A DNA stretch of 64,000 bases, taken from positions 124,001 through 188,000 of the forward strand of contig JAHBUE010000003.1 in the NCBI GenBank assembly GCA_019638235.1, written 5' to 3'. The notes below the pieces were generated by a model. That model was not told where the DNA came from and searched no databases. It saw only the letters and a list, made by a program, of their open reading frames with translations. Below are positions 53,814 to 61,518 of the stretch, in pieces. The DNA comes from Cyclobacteriaceae bacterium (GTDB taxonomy: Bacteria; Bacteroidota; Bacteroidia; Cytophagales; Cyclobacteriaceae). Position 1 is the first letter of the stretch. The number at the start of each line of letters is the position of its first letter. The position numbers and the translations under genes were made by a program.

Positions 53814-54311
53814 TTACTTTAACTCTTTAAAGCTAAAAACCATTTGATTGAATTCTTCTTCAAAGTCTTTGAATTTATCTTCTCTTGCAACACAGATGAG
53901 CGAAATCAATTGTCGATTGTCTAATTGCACATTGTACAGTAGGACTTCTTGTCTCATATCGTTATTGCTTGCCTTCATCCTGTACCAAATTGTCTTAACA
54001 CCGTTAATGTCGCTCACACCGTCACCGATTTTTCTTGCGTCTTGAAAAAATGAAGTCATGTCATGTAGATAATGATACATTGATTCGTCAAGTGTATTGT
54101 ATTCAGATGTTAGAGTTGAAACATGAATGACACCTTTTACTGAGTCTTTTACTTTAGCAAGTGATAAATTAGCACTATCTACTTGATAACTCCAGTTTGG
54201 GAGAATATCAATGCTATAATTTCCAAGTTCATTAATTACTGTCTTTGATTTGGGTTGTCCGCACTGAGAAAGAGTTGTCAAGAGAATTGTTAACAGAAAG
54301 AGTTTGTTCAT
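53814..54311 (-). CDS. Lipoprotein of unknown function
   Basis: A 165-aa lipoprotein, with lipobox TLSQC (Cys about residue 17). The mature part (NELGNYSIDILPNWSYQVDS to EEEFNQMVFSFKELK) resembles PsbP-like or DcrB-like small envelope proteins, but no confident family match can be given. It ends exactly at repeat copy B, and the 116 bp upstream to 54427 show no clear feature. It is probably part of the accessory insert. Confidence 0.65.
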   Translation of the reverse strand: MNKLFLLTILLTTLSQCGQPKSKTVINELGNYSIDILPNWSYQVDSANLSLAKVKDSVKGVIHVSTLTSEYNTLDESMYHYLHDMTSFFQDARKIGDGVSDINGVKTIWYRMKASNNDMRQEVLLYNVQLDNRQLISLICVAREDKFKDFEEEFNQMVFSFKELK

Positions 54312-54427
54312 GACTAGTCAATTGTCTAATTGTTTTAATGTCCTTTCATGCGCATTGGCGACAAACCCGAATATACGCAATTGCATATATTTCCTGTATA
54401 ACATCCGGGCTAACTCAAGCCCTACGC

Positions 54428-55336
54428 TCACCACAACTTTTCAGGATATTCTCCTTTCGCTACAAGCTCTCTGATTTTTTGCGAAACAGCTTCCTTGTCT
54501 TCTTTATAAGTAACACCAAACCACGTACTGCCACCAGAGATAACTTTTATTTTTCCTTCGCCTGTTTCAACAAGCTCGTTAGCAATAAGCGGGATGAAAA
54601 ATTCGGCTTTAATGTTGTCAGCATTATTTTTCAAAAACTTATGAAACATCCGCTCGGTAGCCGGGAAAATGGACGGATGAAAACCCCAAAAGTTCATGGA
54701 CGTTTTTGCTTCAGGGTTAAGTTCAACATCACCGTCTTTTTCTTTGGCAATTATCTTTCCGTCAACGCGCGCCACGTTGGTTCTTTCCACAACTGACGTA
54801 AGAAAACCCTGGGCGTCTTCTTCGCCTACTCCGCGCGAAACGCTGCCAAAATCTGACAGCACATTTTTTAACGTATAGCCCACCAGCGCGTGCGCATCGC
54901 CATGCTTACCGGATTTAAAAAAGTCGGCAGTATTTTGGAAGGCTTCTTGCCCGTAAAAATCATCGGCATTGATTACGGCAAACGGTTCGTTGATAACATC
55001 TTTAGCGCAAAGCATGGCATGACCGGTACCCCACGGCTTTTGCCTTTCAGTGTTTTTATATTCATTCGGAACCAACGTATCGAGCGCCTGTACCACAAAC
55101 TCAACCTCTACCTTATCTTTCAGCTTCGGCAGAAATATTTCCTTAACGGTTTCCTTAATCTCTTCGCGCACAATAAACACCACCTTGGTAAAACCCGAGC
55201 GGACCGCATCAAATAGGGAGTAATCCATTATGGTTTCGCCATTCGGGCCAAATCCGTCAATCTGCTTTATGCCGCCATAACGGCTGCCCATACCTGCTGC
55301 CAATACCAGTAATGTGAGTTTATTGTTTGTGTTCAT
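54428..55336 (-). CDS. Sugar-phosphate nucleotidyltransferase
   Basis: A 302-aa GT-A-type nucleotidyltransferase. The N-terminal LLVLAAGMGSRYGGIKQIDG holds the nucleotide loop, with GTGHAMLCAKDVI, AVINADDFYGQEAF (metal-binding DD) and a late STWFGVTYKEDKE. It would make an NDP-sugar from a sugar-1-phosphate. It is divergent from the sugar MFS transporter, with only 49 bp between start codons. The NahK-like kinase 2.7 kb away is its likely functional partner. Confidence 0.85.
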   Translation of the reverse strand: MNTNNKLTLLVLAAGMGSRYGGIKQIDGFGPNGETIMDYSLFDAVRSGFTKVVFIVREEIKETVKEIFLPKLKDKVEVEFVVQALDTLVPNEYKNTERQKPWGTGHAMLCAKDVINEPFAVINADDFYGQEAFQNTADFFKSGKHGDAHALVGYTLKNVLSDFGSVSRGVGEEDAQGFLTSVVERTNVARVDGKIIAKEKDGDVELNPEAKTSMNFWGFHPSIFPATERMFHKFLKNNADNIKAEFFIPLIANELVETGEGKIKVISGGSTWFGVTYKEDKEAVSQKIRELVAKGEYPEKLW

Positions 55337-55385
55337 GGTGTTTCGGTTTATTTATTTTATTATCGAAAGTTCAAAATTAGAAGCT

Positions 55386-56657
55386 ATGGAGCAAACGGCC
55401 AACCGTTACATGCAATCGATTATCATTATCGGTATTTTATTTTTCATTTTCGGATTTGTAACGTGGCTTAACGGCCCGTTAATTACCTACGTTAAGCTGG
55501 CCTTTTCGTTAGATACCGACTCAAAAGCCTTCCTGGTTACTACGGCCTTTTACATGGCCTATTTTTTCTTAGCCATTCCCTCATCGTGGATATTGGAAAA
55601 AACCGGCATGAAAAAAGGCATGGCCTTAGGCTTATTGGTAATGGCCGCAGGCACATTTGTGTTTGGGCACTTTGCCACCGAAAGAAATTATACCGCTTCC
55701 CTTTGGGGATTGTTCATTATCGGTTCGGGGCTTTCGTTATTACAAACCGCCTGCAATCCGTACATCAGCATTATCGGCCCGATAGAAAGCGCGGCACAAC
55801 GCATTAGTGTAATGGGCATCTGCAATAAAGTGGCCGGTATTTTAAGCCCTATTGTGTTGGGCGCGCTTGTGTTAAAAGATATCGACAAATTGGAAGACCA
55901 GGTAAAGGCTGCTGCCACTCCTGAAGAAAGTGAAGCCATTCTTTCGGCCTTTGCGGCCAACATTTACACACCTTACATGATTATGGCCGTTGCGCTGGTG
56001 TTGCTTGCTTATTGGATTACCCGCTCGCCTTTGCCGGAAGTAAAAGCATCGGACGTAAATGCTGCACCGGTTGGCGCAGCCGGTAATAAAACTAATCTGT
56101 TCCAGTTTGGTTATTTATGGTTGGGTGCGTTTTGCATTTTTGTTTACGTGGGTGTAGAGGTAATGGCGGGCGATGCCATCGGCACGTATGGCAACGGCTT
56201 CAACATATCTGTCGATGAAACCAAATACTTTACTTCCTTTACGCTTGGCGCGATGTTGGCGGGTTATGTTATCGGGTTGTTCACCATTCCAAAATATATT
56301 TCGCAGCAAGACGCGTTAAAAATTTCTGCACTGTTGGGTTTATTATTTACAACTGCCGCATGGCTTACTTCGGGTTATACTTCAGTGGTATTTGTTGCCC
56401 TGTTGGGGTTAGCCAATGCGCTGATGTGGCCGGCCATCTGGCCGTTAGCGATTGAAGGCTTAGGCAAGTTTACCGAGCGTGGCTCTGCACTGTTAATTAT
56501 GGGTATTGCCGGGGGCGCTGTTATTCCGAAACTATATGCGAGTTTAAAAGACACGTACGATTTTCAACTTATGTTCCTCGTGATTATGATACCGTGTTAC
56601 CTGTATATTCTTTATTTTTCCATATCGGGTCATAAGGTTGGGAAAATCAGGAGTTAG
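55386..56657 (+). CDS. Sugar MFS transporter (FucP/GluP family)
   Basis: A 423-aa transporter with about 12 spans. Family segments include FIFGFVTWLNGPLITYVKLA, AFYMAYFFLAIPSSWILEKT, GSGLSLLQTACNPYISIIG and NALMWPAIWPLAIEGLGKFT. FucP/GluP members import hexoses with protons. The frame opens at 55314, but the ATG at 55386 (MEQTANRYMQ) is just before the first span and avoids overlap with the divergent gene. Confidence 0.9.
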   Translation: MEQTANRYMQSIIIIGILFFIFGFVTWLNGPLITYVKLAFSLDTDSKAFLVTTAFYMAYFFLAIPSSWILEKTGMKKGMALGLLVMAAGTFVFGHFATERNYTASLWGLFIIGSGLSLLQTACNPYISIIGPIESAAQRISVMGICNKVAGILSPIVLGALVLKDIDKLEDQVKAAATPEESEAILSAFAANIYTPYMIMAVALVLLAYWITRSPLPEVKASDVNAAPVGAAGNKTNLFQFGYLWLGAFCIFVYVGVEVMAGDAIGTYGNGFNISVDETKYFTSFTLGAMLAGYVIGLFTIPKYISQQDALKISALLGLLFTTAAWLTSGYTSVVFVALLGLANALMWPAIWPLAIEGLGKFTERGSALLIMGIAGGAVIPKLYASLKDTYDFQLMFLVIMIPCYLYILYFSISGHKVGKIRS

Positions 56658-56687
56658 GACTTGGGACTTAGGGATTAGGGGTTAAGC
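56653..56687 (+). repeat. Degenerate short tandem repeat
   Basis: Five imperfect copies of a 7-8-bp unit (GTTAGGA, CTTGGGA, CTTAGGGA, TTAGGGG, TTAAGC) begin at the stop region of the MFS gene. No function is evident. Confidence 0.4.
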
Positions 56688-56703
56688 AACTAAAAACAAG
56701 TGC

Positions 56704-57648
56704 ATGAGAATTTGGCGGGCTACTATTCTTTTGTTTGTAACACTTAACGTGAGTTGTGCCCAGATTTCGTTTACGGTTGTACCATTAGGCGTAAAAGGCG
56801 GAAGCGATGAAAGCAATTTATCGGCTTATGCGCTGACTGCGACCGGAACACACGATTATGTTTGTTTAGATGCCGGAACGTTACATGCAGGAATTAAAAA
56901 GGCCATCGAAAACAAAACATGGAAAGGCGATGCCACTAATTTCTTACGGAAAAACATAAAAGGCTATTTGATTTCGCACCCGCACTTCGACCATACAAAC
57001 GGACTGATTATCAACTCACCGGAAGATTCAGCAAAATACATTTACGGCATTGAAAGCTGCTTAACGGTGTTGCAAGAAAAACACTTTAGCTGGAAAAGCT
57101 GGGCTAACTTTGGTAACGAAGGCGAACAGCCCACGCTCAATAAATACACGTACCAGATATTAACATCCGGAAAAGAAGCACCTCTGTACAACACCTCCAT
57201 GTTTGTTACTCCGTTTGTGTTGAGTCATGTAGCACCCAATGAAAGCACCGCCTTCTTAATACGCCATGCTGATAATTACATTCTGTACTTAGGCGACACC
57301 GGTTGCGACCGGTTAGAACAGTCTGACAAACTGCACCAACTCTGGACGGCCATAGCGCCCCTCATCCAAAACAAAAAGCTGAAAGCTATTTTTATTGAAG
57401 TATCGTTTGCCAATGAGCAACCCGATCATTTATTGTTCGGACACCTCACCCCTGCCCTTTTAATGGAAGAACTTGCCGCACTGGAAAAAATTTCCGGAGT
57501 TGGCACGCTAAAAAACCTGAACGTGATGATTACGCATATAAAGCCGTTTGGCAACCGCGAGGCTGTTATCAAAAAGCAATTACATGAACGCAATACGCCT
57601 GGGGTTACGTTAATCTTTCCTGAGCAGGGAAAAGCGCTGAAGTTTTAG
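56704..57648 (+). CDS. Class II 3',5'-cyclic-nucleotide phosphodiesterase-like MBL-fold protein
   Basis: A 314-aa protein with signal peptide RATILLFVTLNVSCAQ. It has the PDE class II form of the metallo-beta-lactamase fold: VCLDAGTLHAG, the zinc motif LISHPHFDHTNGLI (about residues 93-106), YLGDTGCDRLEQ and a C-terminal VMITHIKPFGNREAV. Class II enzymes hydrolyse cAMP and similar nucleotides; a periplasmic location fits the signal peptide. It converges on the recombinase remnant with a 20-bp gap. Confidence 0.82.
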   Translation: MRIWRATILLFVTLNVSCAQISFTVVPLGVKGGSDESNLSAYALTATGTHDYVCLDAGTLHAGIKKAIENKTWKGDATNFLRKNIKGYLISHPHFDHTNGLIINSPEDSAKYIYGIESCLTVLQEKHFSWKSWANFGNEGEQPTLNKYTYQILTSGKEAPLYNTSMFVTPFVLSHVAPNESTAFLIRHADNYILYLGDTGCDRLEQSDKLHQLWTAIAPLIQNKKLKAIFIEVSFANEQPDHLLFGHLTPALLMEELAALEKISGVGTLKNLNVMITHIKPFGNREAVIKKQLHERNTPGVTLIFPEQGKALKF

Positions 57649-57668
57649 CGTGTACCATTTCGGTGCTC

Positions 57669-58190
57669 TCAAAAATTATTGCACTTCACAAAGCTGCTTA
57701 CAGTTAAACGATGTACGCCTAAAATTCTGCCGATTGCACTGTATGAAACTTTTTTGGCTAACAATTCTTGTATCCTTTTTTCTTGTCCTGTAAGTTTGGT
57801 TTTACTTGATTTCCTTCCTTTTGGGCGGCCAAGAATTGCGCCTTCTGCCTTTTTGCGGGCTAAGGCTTCTTTGGTGCGTTGCGAAATTAAATTGCGCTCT
57901 ATTTCGGCTGATAAGCCAAAAGCAAACGCCAATACTTTTGAATTGATGTCGCTGCCCAAGCGGTAATTGTCTTTTATTGTCCACACTTGAATATCACGGT
58001 TCATACACTCGTTGAGTATGCCCATAATCATCAGCAGGTTTCTGCCCAAGCGTGAAAGTTCGGAACATATCAGAATGTCGCCTTTACGCATTTTTTTGAG
58101 GAGTTTGCCGAGTTTTCGGTCTTGCAGGTTTTTTGAACCCGAAATGGTTTCTTCAATCCATTTGTCCACTACGTGAGTATTCCCCGCCAT
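57669..58190 (-). pseudogene. 5'-truncated serine recombinase (resolvase/invertase)
   Basis: The 173-codon frame contains the middle and end of a serine recombinase: LQDRKLGKLLKKMRKGDILI, SELSRLGRNLLMIMGIL, FGLSAEIERNLISQRTKEAL and a C-terminal HTH (VSYSAIGRILGVHRLTVSSF). The N-terminal about 40 residues, including the catalytic serine (usual RVST motif), are missing. Similarity starts at HVVDKWIEETISGS, exactly where the frame enters the end of the upstream kinase gene (38-nt overlap). The remnant cannot be an active recombinase on its own. Confidence 0.85.
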
Positions 58191-58710
58191 TCAACAACCC
58201 CTCCACCGCTTGCACAATCACCTCTTCCCGCTCCGCCCAGCTTCCCTGCACGGTAATGTAGTCGATTTGCCTGCGGTTGAGTTCGTCTTTAAAGGTTTGA
58301 TACATTCTTTTCCGGTCTGCTTCGCTGCCGAGGTCGCGCACACCATCGCTCACCCAAGGCACATCAATATCGAACAGAAAATATAAATCGTACTGAATCA
58401 TTTTCTCGAACTCGTACAGCACGGGCGGCACTACATTAAGGTATTCCCGCGAATAAATCTGCGTGGTAATCACATCGGTATCGCAAAACAAAACACGGTT
58501 TGCTTTTTTTGCCTGTTGAAAAACCCGGGCAGTCTGCTCGCGGCCGATAGCAATAATATCTTCGCGATTAAACGTGTTGCCTTCAATCATTTCGCGCGAT
58601 ACTTCGGGCACAAACACCGTGTTGTATTTTTCAGCCAACCGTTTGGCCATCCCCGACTTGCCGGTGCTTTCGGGGCCGAAGAAACAAATTAATTTTATCT
58701 GATCGATCAT
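58153..58710 (-). CDS. NadR-type ribosylnicotinamide kinase
   Basis: A 185-aa P-loop kinase with Walker A FFGPESTGKSGMAKRLAEKY (about residues 10-29), then FVPEVSREMI, CDTDVITTQIYSREYL and LFDIDVPWVSDGVRDLG. It matches the kinase half of NadR, which phosphorylates nicotinamide riboside. It follows pnuC by 5 bp, forming a salvage pair. Its last eight residues (YSRSGQMD) are encoded by recombinase sequence read in another frame, so its original 3' end was replaced; the catalytic part looks intact. Confidence 0.87.
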   Translation of the reverse strand: MIDQIKLICFFGPESTGKSGMAKRLAEKYNTVFVPEVSREMIEGNTFNREDIIAIGREQTARVFQQAKKANRVLFCDTDVITTQIYSREYLNVVPPVLYEFEKMIQYDLYFLFDIDVPWVSDGVRDLGSEADRKRMYQTFKDELNRRQIDYITVQGSWAEREEVIVQAVEGLLNGGEYSRSGQMD

Positions 58711-58715
58711 ATCAG

Positions 58716-59375
58716 TCAGGTTTTAGAATACGAACGATACTCCCGTATCCAGTTCCACAAGGCGAAGCTGGCGATAATGGTGAACACGGCATATTCTATA
58801 CTAAAAAACATAGCTCCTTTAATAAAGTATAAACCGGTAGCCACCATATCAATCAAAATCCAGATGATCCAGCACTCTACTTTTTTCTGCACCATTAAAA
58901 AAGTAGTGATCACACTCATCACCAAAATAAACGAATCGACAAACGGGTATGCGCTTGGCAGGTTAAACAACAACGGAAACCATTCGTGCAATCGCGATGC
59001 CAGCGAGCCCATAACGTATGTTCCGATTGCCCCAATAAAAAACAACAGCAAAAACTGTTTCCGCGCCATGAAACTCACTTTCAGTTCTTTCTTTTTATCC
59101 TCTTCGTCCGGTTTGGGATTAGCCCATCGCCACCAGCCCAACATATTGGTAACAAAGAAGAAACCCATCAGGAACATATCGGGGTAAAGCTGAATCTGGT
59201 AATAAAAAAATGCCGAGAGCACTACATTAACAATCCCGATGGGCCAACTCCAGATGTTGGCCATAGCCGAAAGCGCTACGGCCACAAGGCCAAACAATAC
59301 GGCAAAAAATTCGAGGTAGCTGAGGTCGTACCCAAGTACTGTAAAAAACACGCTCTGAATATCAAAAAAGGACAT
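58716..59375 (-). CDS. pnuC: Nicotinamide riboside/mononucleotide transporter PnuC
   Basis: A 219-aa protein with about seven membrane spans. PnuC features include YLEFFAVLFGLVAVALSAMA, IWSWPIGIVNVVLSAFFYY and the MLGWWRWANP motif, plus CWIIWILIDMVATGLYFIKG near the C-terminus. It facilitates uptake of nicotinamide riboside, trapped by the kinase encoded 5 bp downstream. It is divergent from the DUF4143 ATPase gene. Confidence 0.9.
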   Translation of the reverse strand: MSFFDIQSVFFTVLGYDLSYLEFFAVLFGLVAVALSAMANIWSWPIGIVNVVLSAFFYYQIQLYPDMFLMGFFFVTNMLGWWRWANPKPDEEDKKKELKVSFMARKQFLLLFFIGAIGTYVMGSLASRLHEWFPLLFNLPSAYPFVDSFILVMSVITTFLMVQKKVECWIIWILIDMVATGLYFIKGAMFFSIEYAVFTIIASFALWNWIREYRSYSKT

Positions 59376-59433
59376 AATTGTATAAAGTTATTAAATATAA
59401 GTACAAGTATATCAGCTTATTATAAATTTTCTA

Positions 59434-59457
59434 TATTTTTGGGAATTGTATTCCCAA
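59434..59457 (+). promoter_or_regulatory. -7 box overlapping a palindrome upstream of the second DUF4143 gene
   Basis: TATTTTTG (59434-59441) matches the -7 consensus. It overlaps a perfect inverted repeat TTGGGAAT/ATTCCCAA (59439-59446 and 59450-59457, 3-nt centre) that ends 10 bp before the ATG at 59468. The arrangement parallels the element in front of the other DUF4143 gene (22527-22590). It looks like an operator over the start site. Confidence 0.6.
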
Positions 59458-59467
59458 TTGTACGAAA

Positions 59468-60631
59468 ATGATTGAGCGTATAGCTGAACCAGTTCTAAAA
59501 ACATTAGCCAAACAGTTCCGGGCGGTAGCATTAGTAGGCCCGCGCCAAAGCGGCAAATCAACATTGGCCAAAGCTGCTTTTCCCGGCAAGGCGTACGTGT
59601 CGCTGGAAAACCCTGAAATAAAGCAACGGGCTATTGATGATCCCAAAGGTTTTTTGAGCCAATATCATCAGGGCGCTATTTTTGACGAAGTACAGCGCGT
59701 GCCTGAATTGTTCAATTACCTGCAACAGATATTAGACGAAAGTGATGAACGCGGAAAATTTATCCTGTCGGGGTCAAACAATTTTTTGATGTTGGAAAAA
59801 ATAACACAAAGCCTGGCCGGGCGAATCGGGTATTTGGATTTATTGCCTTTCAGCTATCCTGAAATACTGCGCATTAATAACTATCCGAAAGAAATCAACG
59901 ATCTGCTGTTTCGCGGAGGGTATCCTGCTGTTGCTTATGAAGGTGTGGATGCAAAGTTTTGGTTTCCGGCTTACGTGCGCACGTATGTAGAGCGTGATGT
60001 TCGTCAGATAAAAAATATTTCAGACCTGACCACATTTCAACGCTTTATGTTTTTATGCGCGGGTCGTATCGGGCAACAACTAAATCTAAGCAGCCTGGCT
60101 ATCGAGTGTGGCATTGACCATAAAACTGCTCAGTCATGGCTTTCGGTTATGCAGGCCAGCTACATTGTTCACTTGCTGCAACCCTATCATAAAAATTATT
60201 CCAAGCGGGTTATTAAATCTCCTAAGTTATACTTTTATGATACAGGCCTGGCCTGCTACCTGCTTGCATTGGAATCTGCCAACAACCTGGTTAATCACAC
60301 TATGCGCGGAGCGTTGTTTGAAAACTTTATCGTGAACGAGTTATTGAAGATGCGCCTGAATGAAGGATTACGAAGTAACCTGTTTTACTGGCGGGACGTA
60401 AGCGGGCATGAACTGGATTTGATTATCGACAAAAACCCTGAACCCGTTGCCATCGAAATAAAGTCGGGCATGACACTGAATACCGAGTATTTTAAAAACC
60501 TTTACTTTTGGAATAAGCTAAATCCTGAATCACAAAAAATTTTAATTTATGGCGGTGATGAGTCTTTCCGTTATAACGATATGTGTGAAGTAGTAAGCTG
60601 GAGAACATTAAGCACTCTCTCTACAGTTTAA
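59468..60631 (+). CDS. AAA-type ATPase with DUF4143 C-terminal domain (second copy)
   Basis: A 387-aa paralogue of the protein at 21368-22504. Walker A is GPRQSGKST (residues 24-32), Walker B AIFDEVQRVPELFNYL, and sensor SGSNNFLML. A winged-helix-like segment (NLSSLAIECGIDHKTAQSWL) and a PD-(D/E)XK-like C-terminus (GALFENFIVNELL, GHELDLIIDKNPEPVAIEIK) follow. The family occurs widely in bacteria and archaea with no settled function. It lies between pnuC and a short duplicated copy of the aldehyde dehydrogenase 3' end. Confidence 0.85.
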   Translation: MIERIAEPVLKTLAKQFRAVALVGPRQSGKSTLAKAAFPGKAYVSLENPEIKQRAIDDPKGFLSQYHQGAIFDEVQRVPELFNYLQQILDESDERGKFILSGSNNFLMLEKITQSLAGRIGYLDLLPFSYPEILRINNYPKEINDLLFRGGYPAVAYEGVDAKFWFPAYVRTYVERDVRQIKNISDLTTFQRFMFLCAGRIGQQLNLSSLAIECGIDHKTAQSWLSVMQASYIVHLLQPYHKNYSKRVIKSPKLYFYDTGLACYLLALESANNLVNHTMRGALFENFIVNELLKMRLNEGLRSNLFYWRDVSGHELDLIIDKNPEPVAIEIKSGMTLNTEYFKNLYFWNKLNPESQKILIYGGDESFRYNDMCEVVSWRTLSTLSTV

Positions 60632-60658
60632 CACACACATTCTTCGCCTCTGTAAAAA
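60631..60658 (+). repeat. 28-bp duplicated copy of the aldehyde dehydrogenase gene end
   Basis: The 28 bases starting ACACACACATTCTTCGCC are identical to 61525-61552, which encode the C-terminal TEAKNVCV of the aldehyde dehydrogenase on the minus strand. This copy begins exactly at the stop codon of the DUF4143 gene and is not part of any gene. Confidence 0.85.
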
Positions 60659-60694
60659 GTGTATTTGTTGATGTAAGAAAAACAAGCATTTTCG

Positions 60695-60726
60695 TTTAGT
60701 TCATAAACTATTAGCAAATAAATTTG
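60695..60726 (+). promoter_or_regulatory. Candidate promoter of the secreted protein gene
   Basis: TAAATTTG (60719-60726) matches the -7 consensus exactly. TTTA (60695-60698) lies 20 nt upstream as an imperfect -33. The ATG at 60748 is 21 bp downstream. Confidence 0.5.
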
Positions 60727-60747
60727 CGTTTAAATGCACCAAAAACT

Positions 60748-61518
60748 ATGAACCATTGCAAAATATTGGCGTCCGTTCTCCTGGTTTTAGTTTCAGCACA
60801 ACTGTTAGCTCAACAGGGGAAAGGAAAATCGAAGCCCGGCAAGTTAAGCGAATTATCACCTGAAAACATTGAGTGGGGGGAAGGAAGCATTATGCTGAAT
60901 GACGGGAATGAGTTAAAAGGGTTGGTTAAGTATAACGACAAAAACGGTGTGCTCTCATACGAAAATGGTAATGACTCCAGATCGTTTACTGCCCGAAGCG
61001 TTCTTGGATTTGAGGTCTATGATAATGTAGCTCGGCAACAACGGGTATTTTTCTCGTTAGAATATGAAGATCCTAAAAACAGCACAAGTCGCCCGCACTT
61101 TTTCGAGCTGATAAAAGACCTCAAATTTTTTGCTGTTGTTTCAAAAAAAGATCCTGTCAGCATGAAAGAGCGTCAAGCTGCCCCGGCCGGATTTTCAAGT
61201 TCAGGTTTTGGTGTTGCTGTCGGGGGAATGACTGAAACCATATACAAACAAACGGAAACAATCTACTTGCTGAATACAAACGGAAAAGTAGACCCCTATC
61301 TTACCTTAACACAAAAAGATACCGATGGCGCCTGGTTTGACTCCTCAAACTCTAAAAACAAGGTTGTAGGAAAAAACTTACTAAGTGAGTATATAGGTGA
61401 AGACTTTTCCCTCATAGAAAGCTATGCTAATCAAAACAGGCTGAGTTTTAAAAAGAAAGAAGATTTGCTGAAAATCTTTGATTATTATGATCAACTTCTA
61501 AAAGAGCGCAACAACTAA
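60748..61518 (+). CDS. Secreted protein of unknown function
   Basis: A 256-aa protein with signal peptide KILASVLLVLVSAQLLAQQ. The mature part begins GKGKSKPGKLSELSPENIEW and contains GSIMLNDGNELKGLVKYNDK and YLLNTNGKVDPYLTLTQKDT. I recognise no family. The frame opens at a TTG at 60724, but the ATG at 60748 starts the signal peptide. Its stop overlaps the aldehyde dehydrogenase stop by 3-4 bp, and the gene is flanked by 28-bp direct repeats, suggesting it was inserted there. Confidence 0.7.
   Translation: MNHCKILASVLLVLVSAQLLAQQGKGKSKPGKLSELSPENIEWGEGSIMLNDGNELKGLVKYNDKNGVLSYENGNDSRSFTARSVLGFEVYDNVARQQRVFFSLEYEDPKNSTSRPHFFELIKDLKFFAVVSKKDPVSMKERQAAPAGFSSSGFGVAVGGMTETIYKQTETIYLLNTNGKVDPYLTLTQKDTDGAWFDSSNSKNKVVGKNLLSEYIGEDFSLIESYANQNRLSFKKKEDLLKIFDYYDQLLKERNN

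Noticed and set aside
57679..57966. Plus-strand frame opposite the recombinase remnant
   Set aside because: It is antisense to clear recombinase sequence and shows no independent features.
59439..59457. Palindrome TTGGGAAT/ATTCCCAA as a terminator
   Set aside because: No T run follows, and it lies directly before a start codon and over a -7 box, so an operator is more likely.
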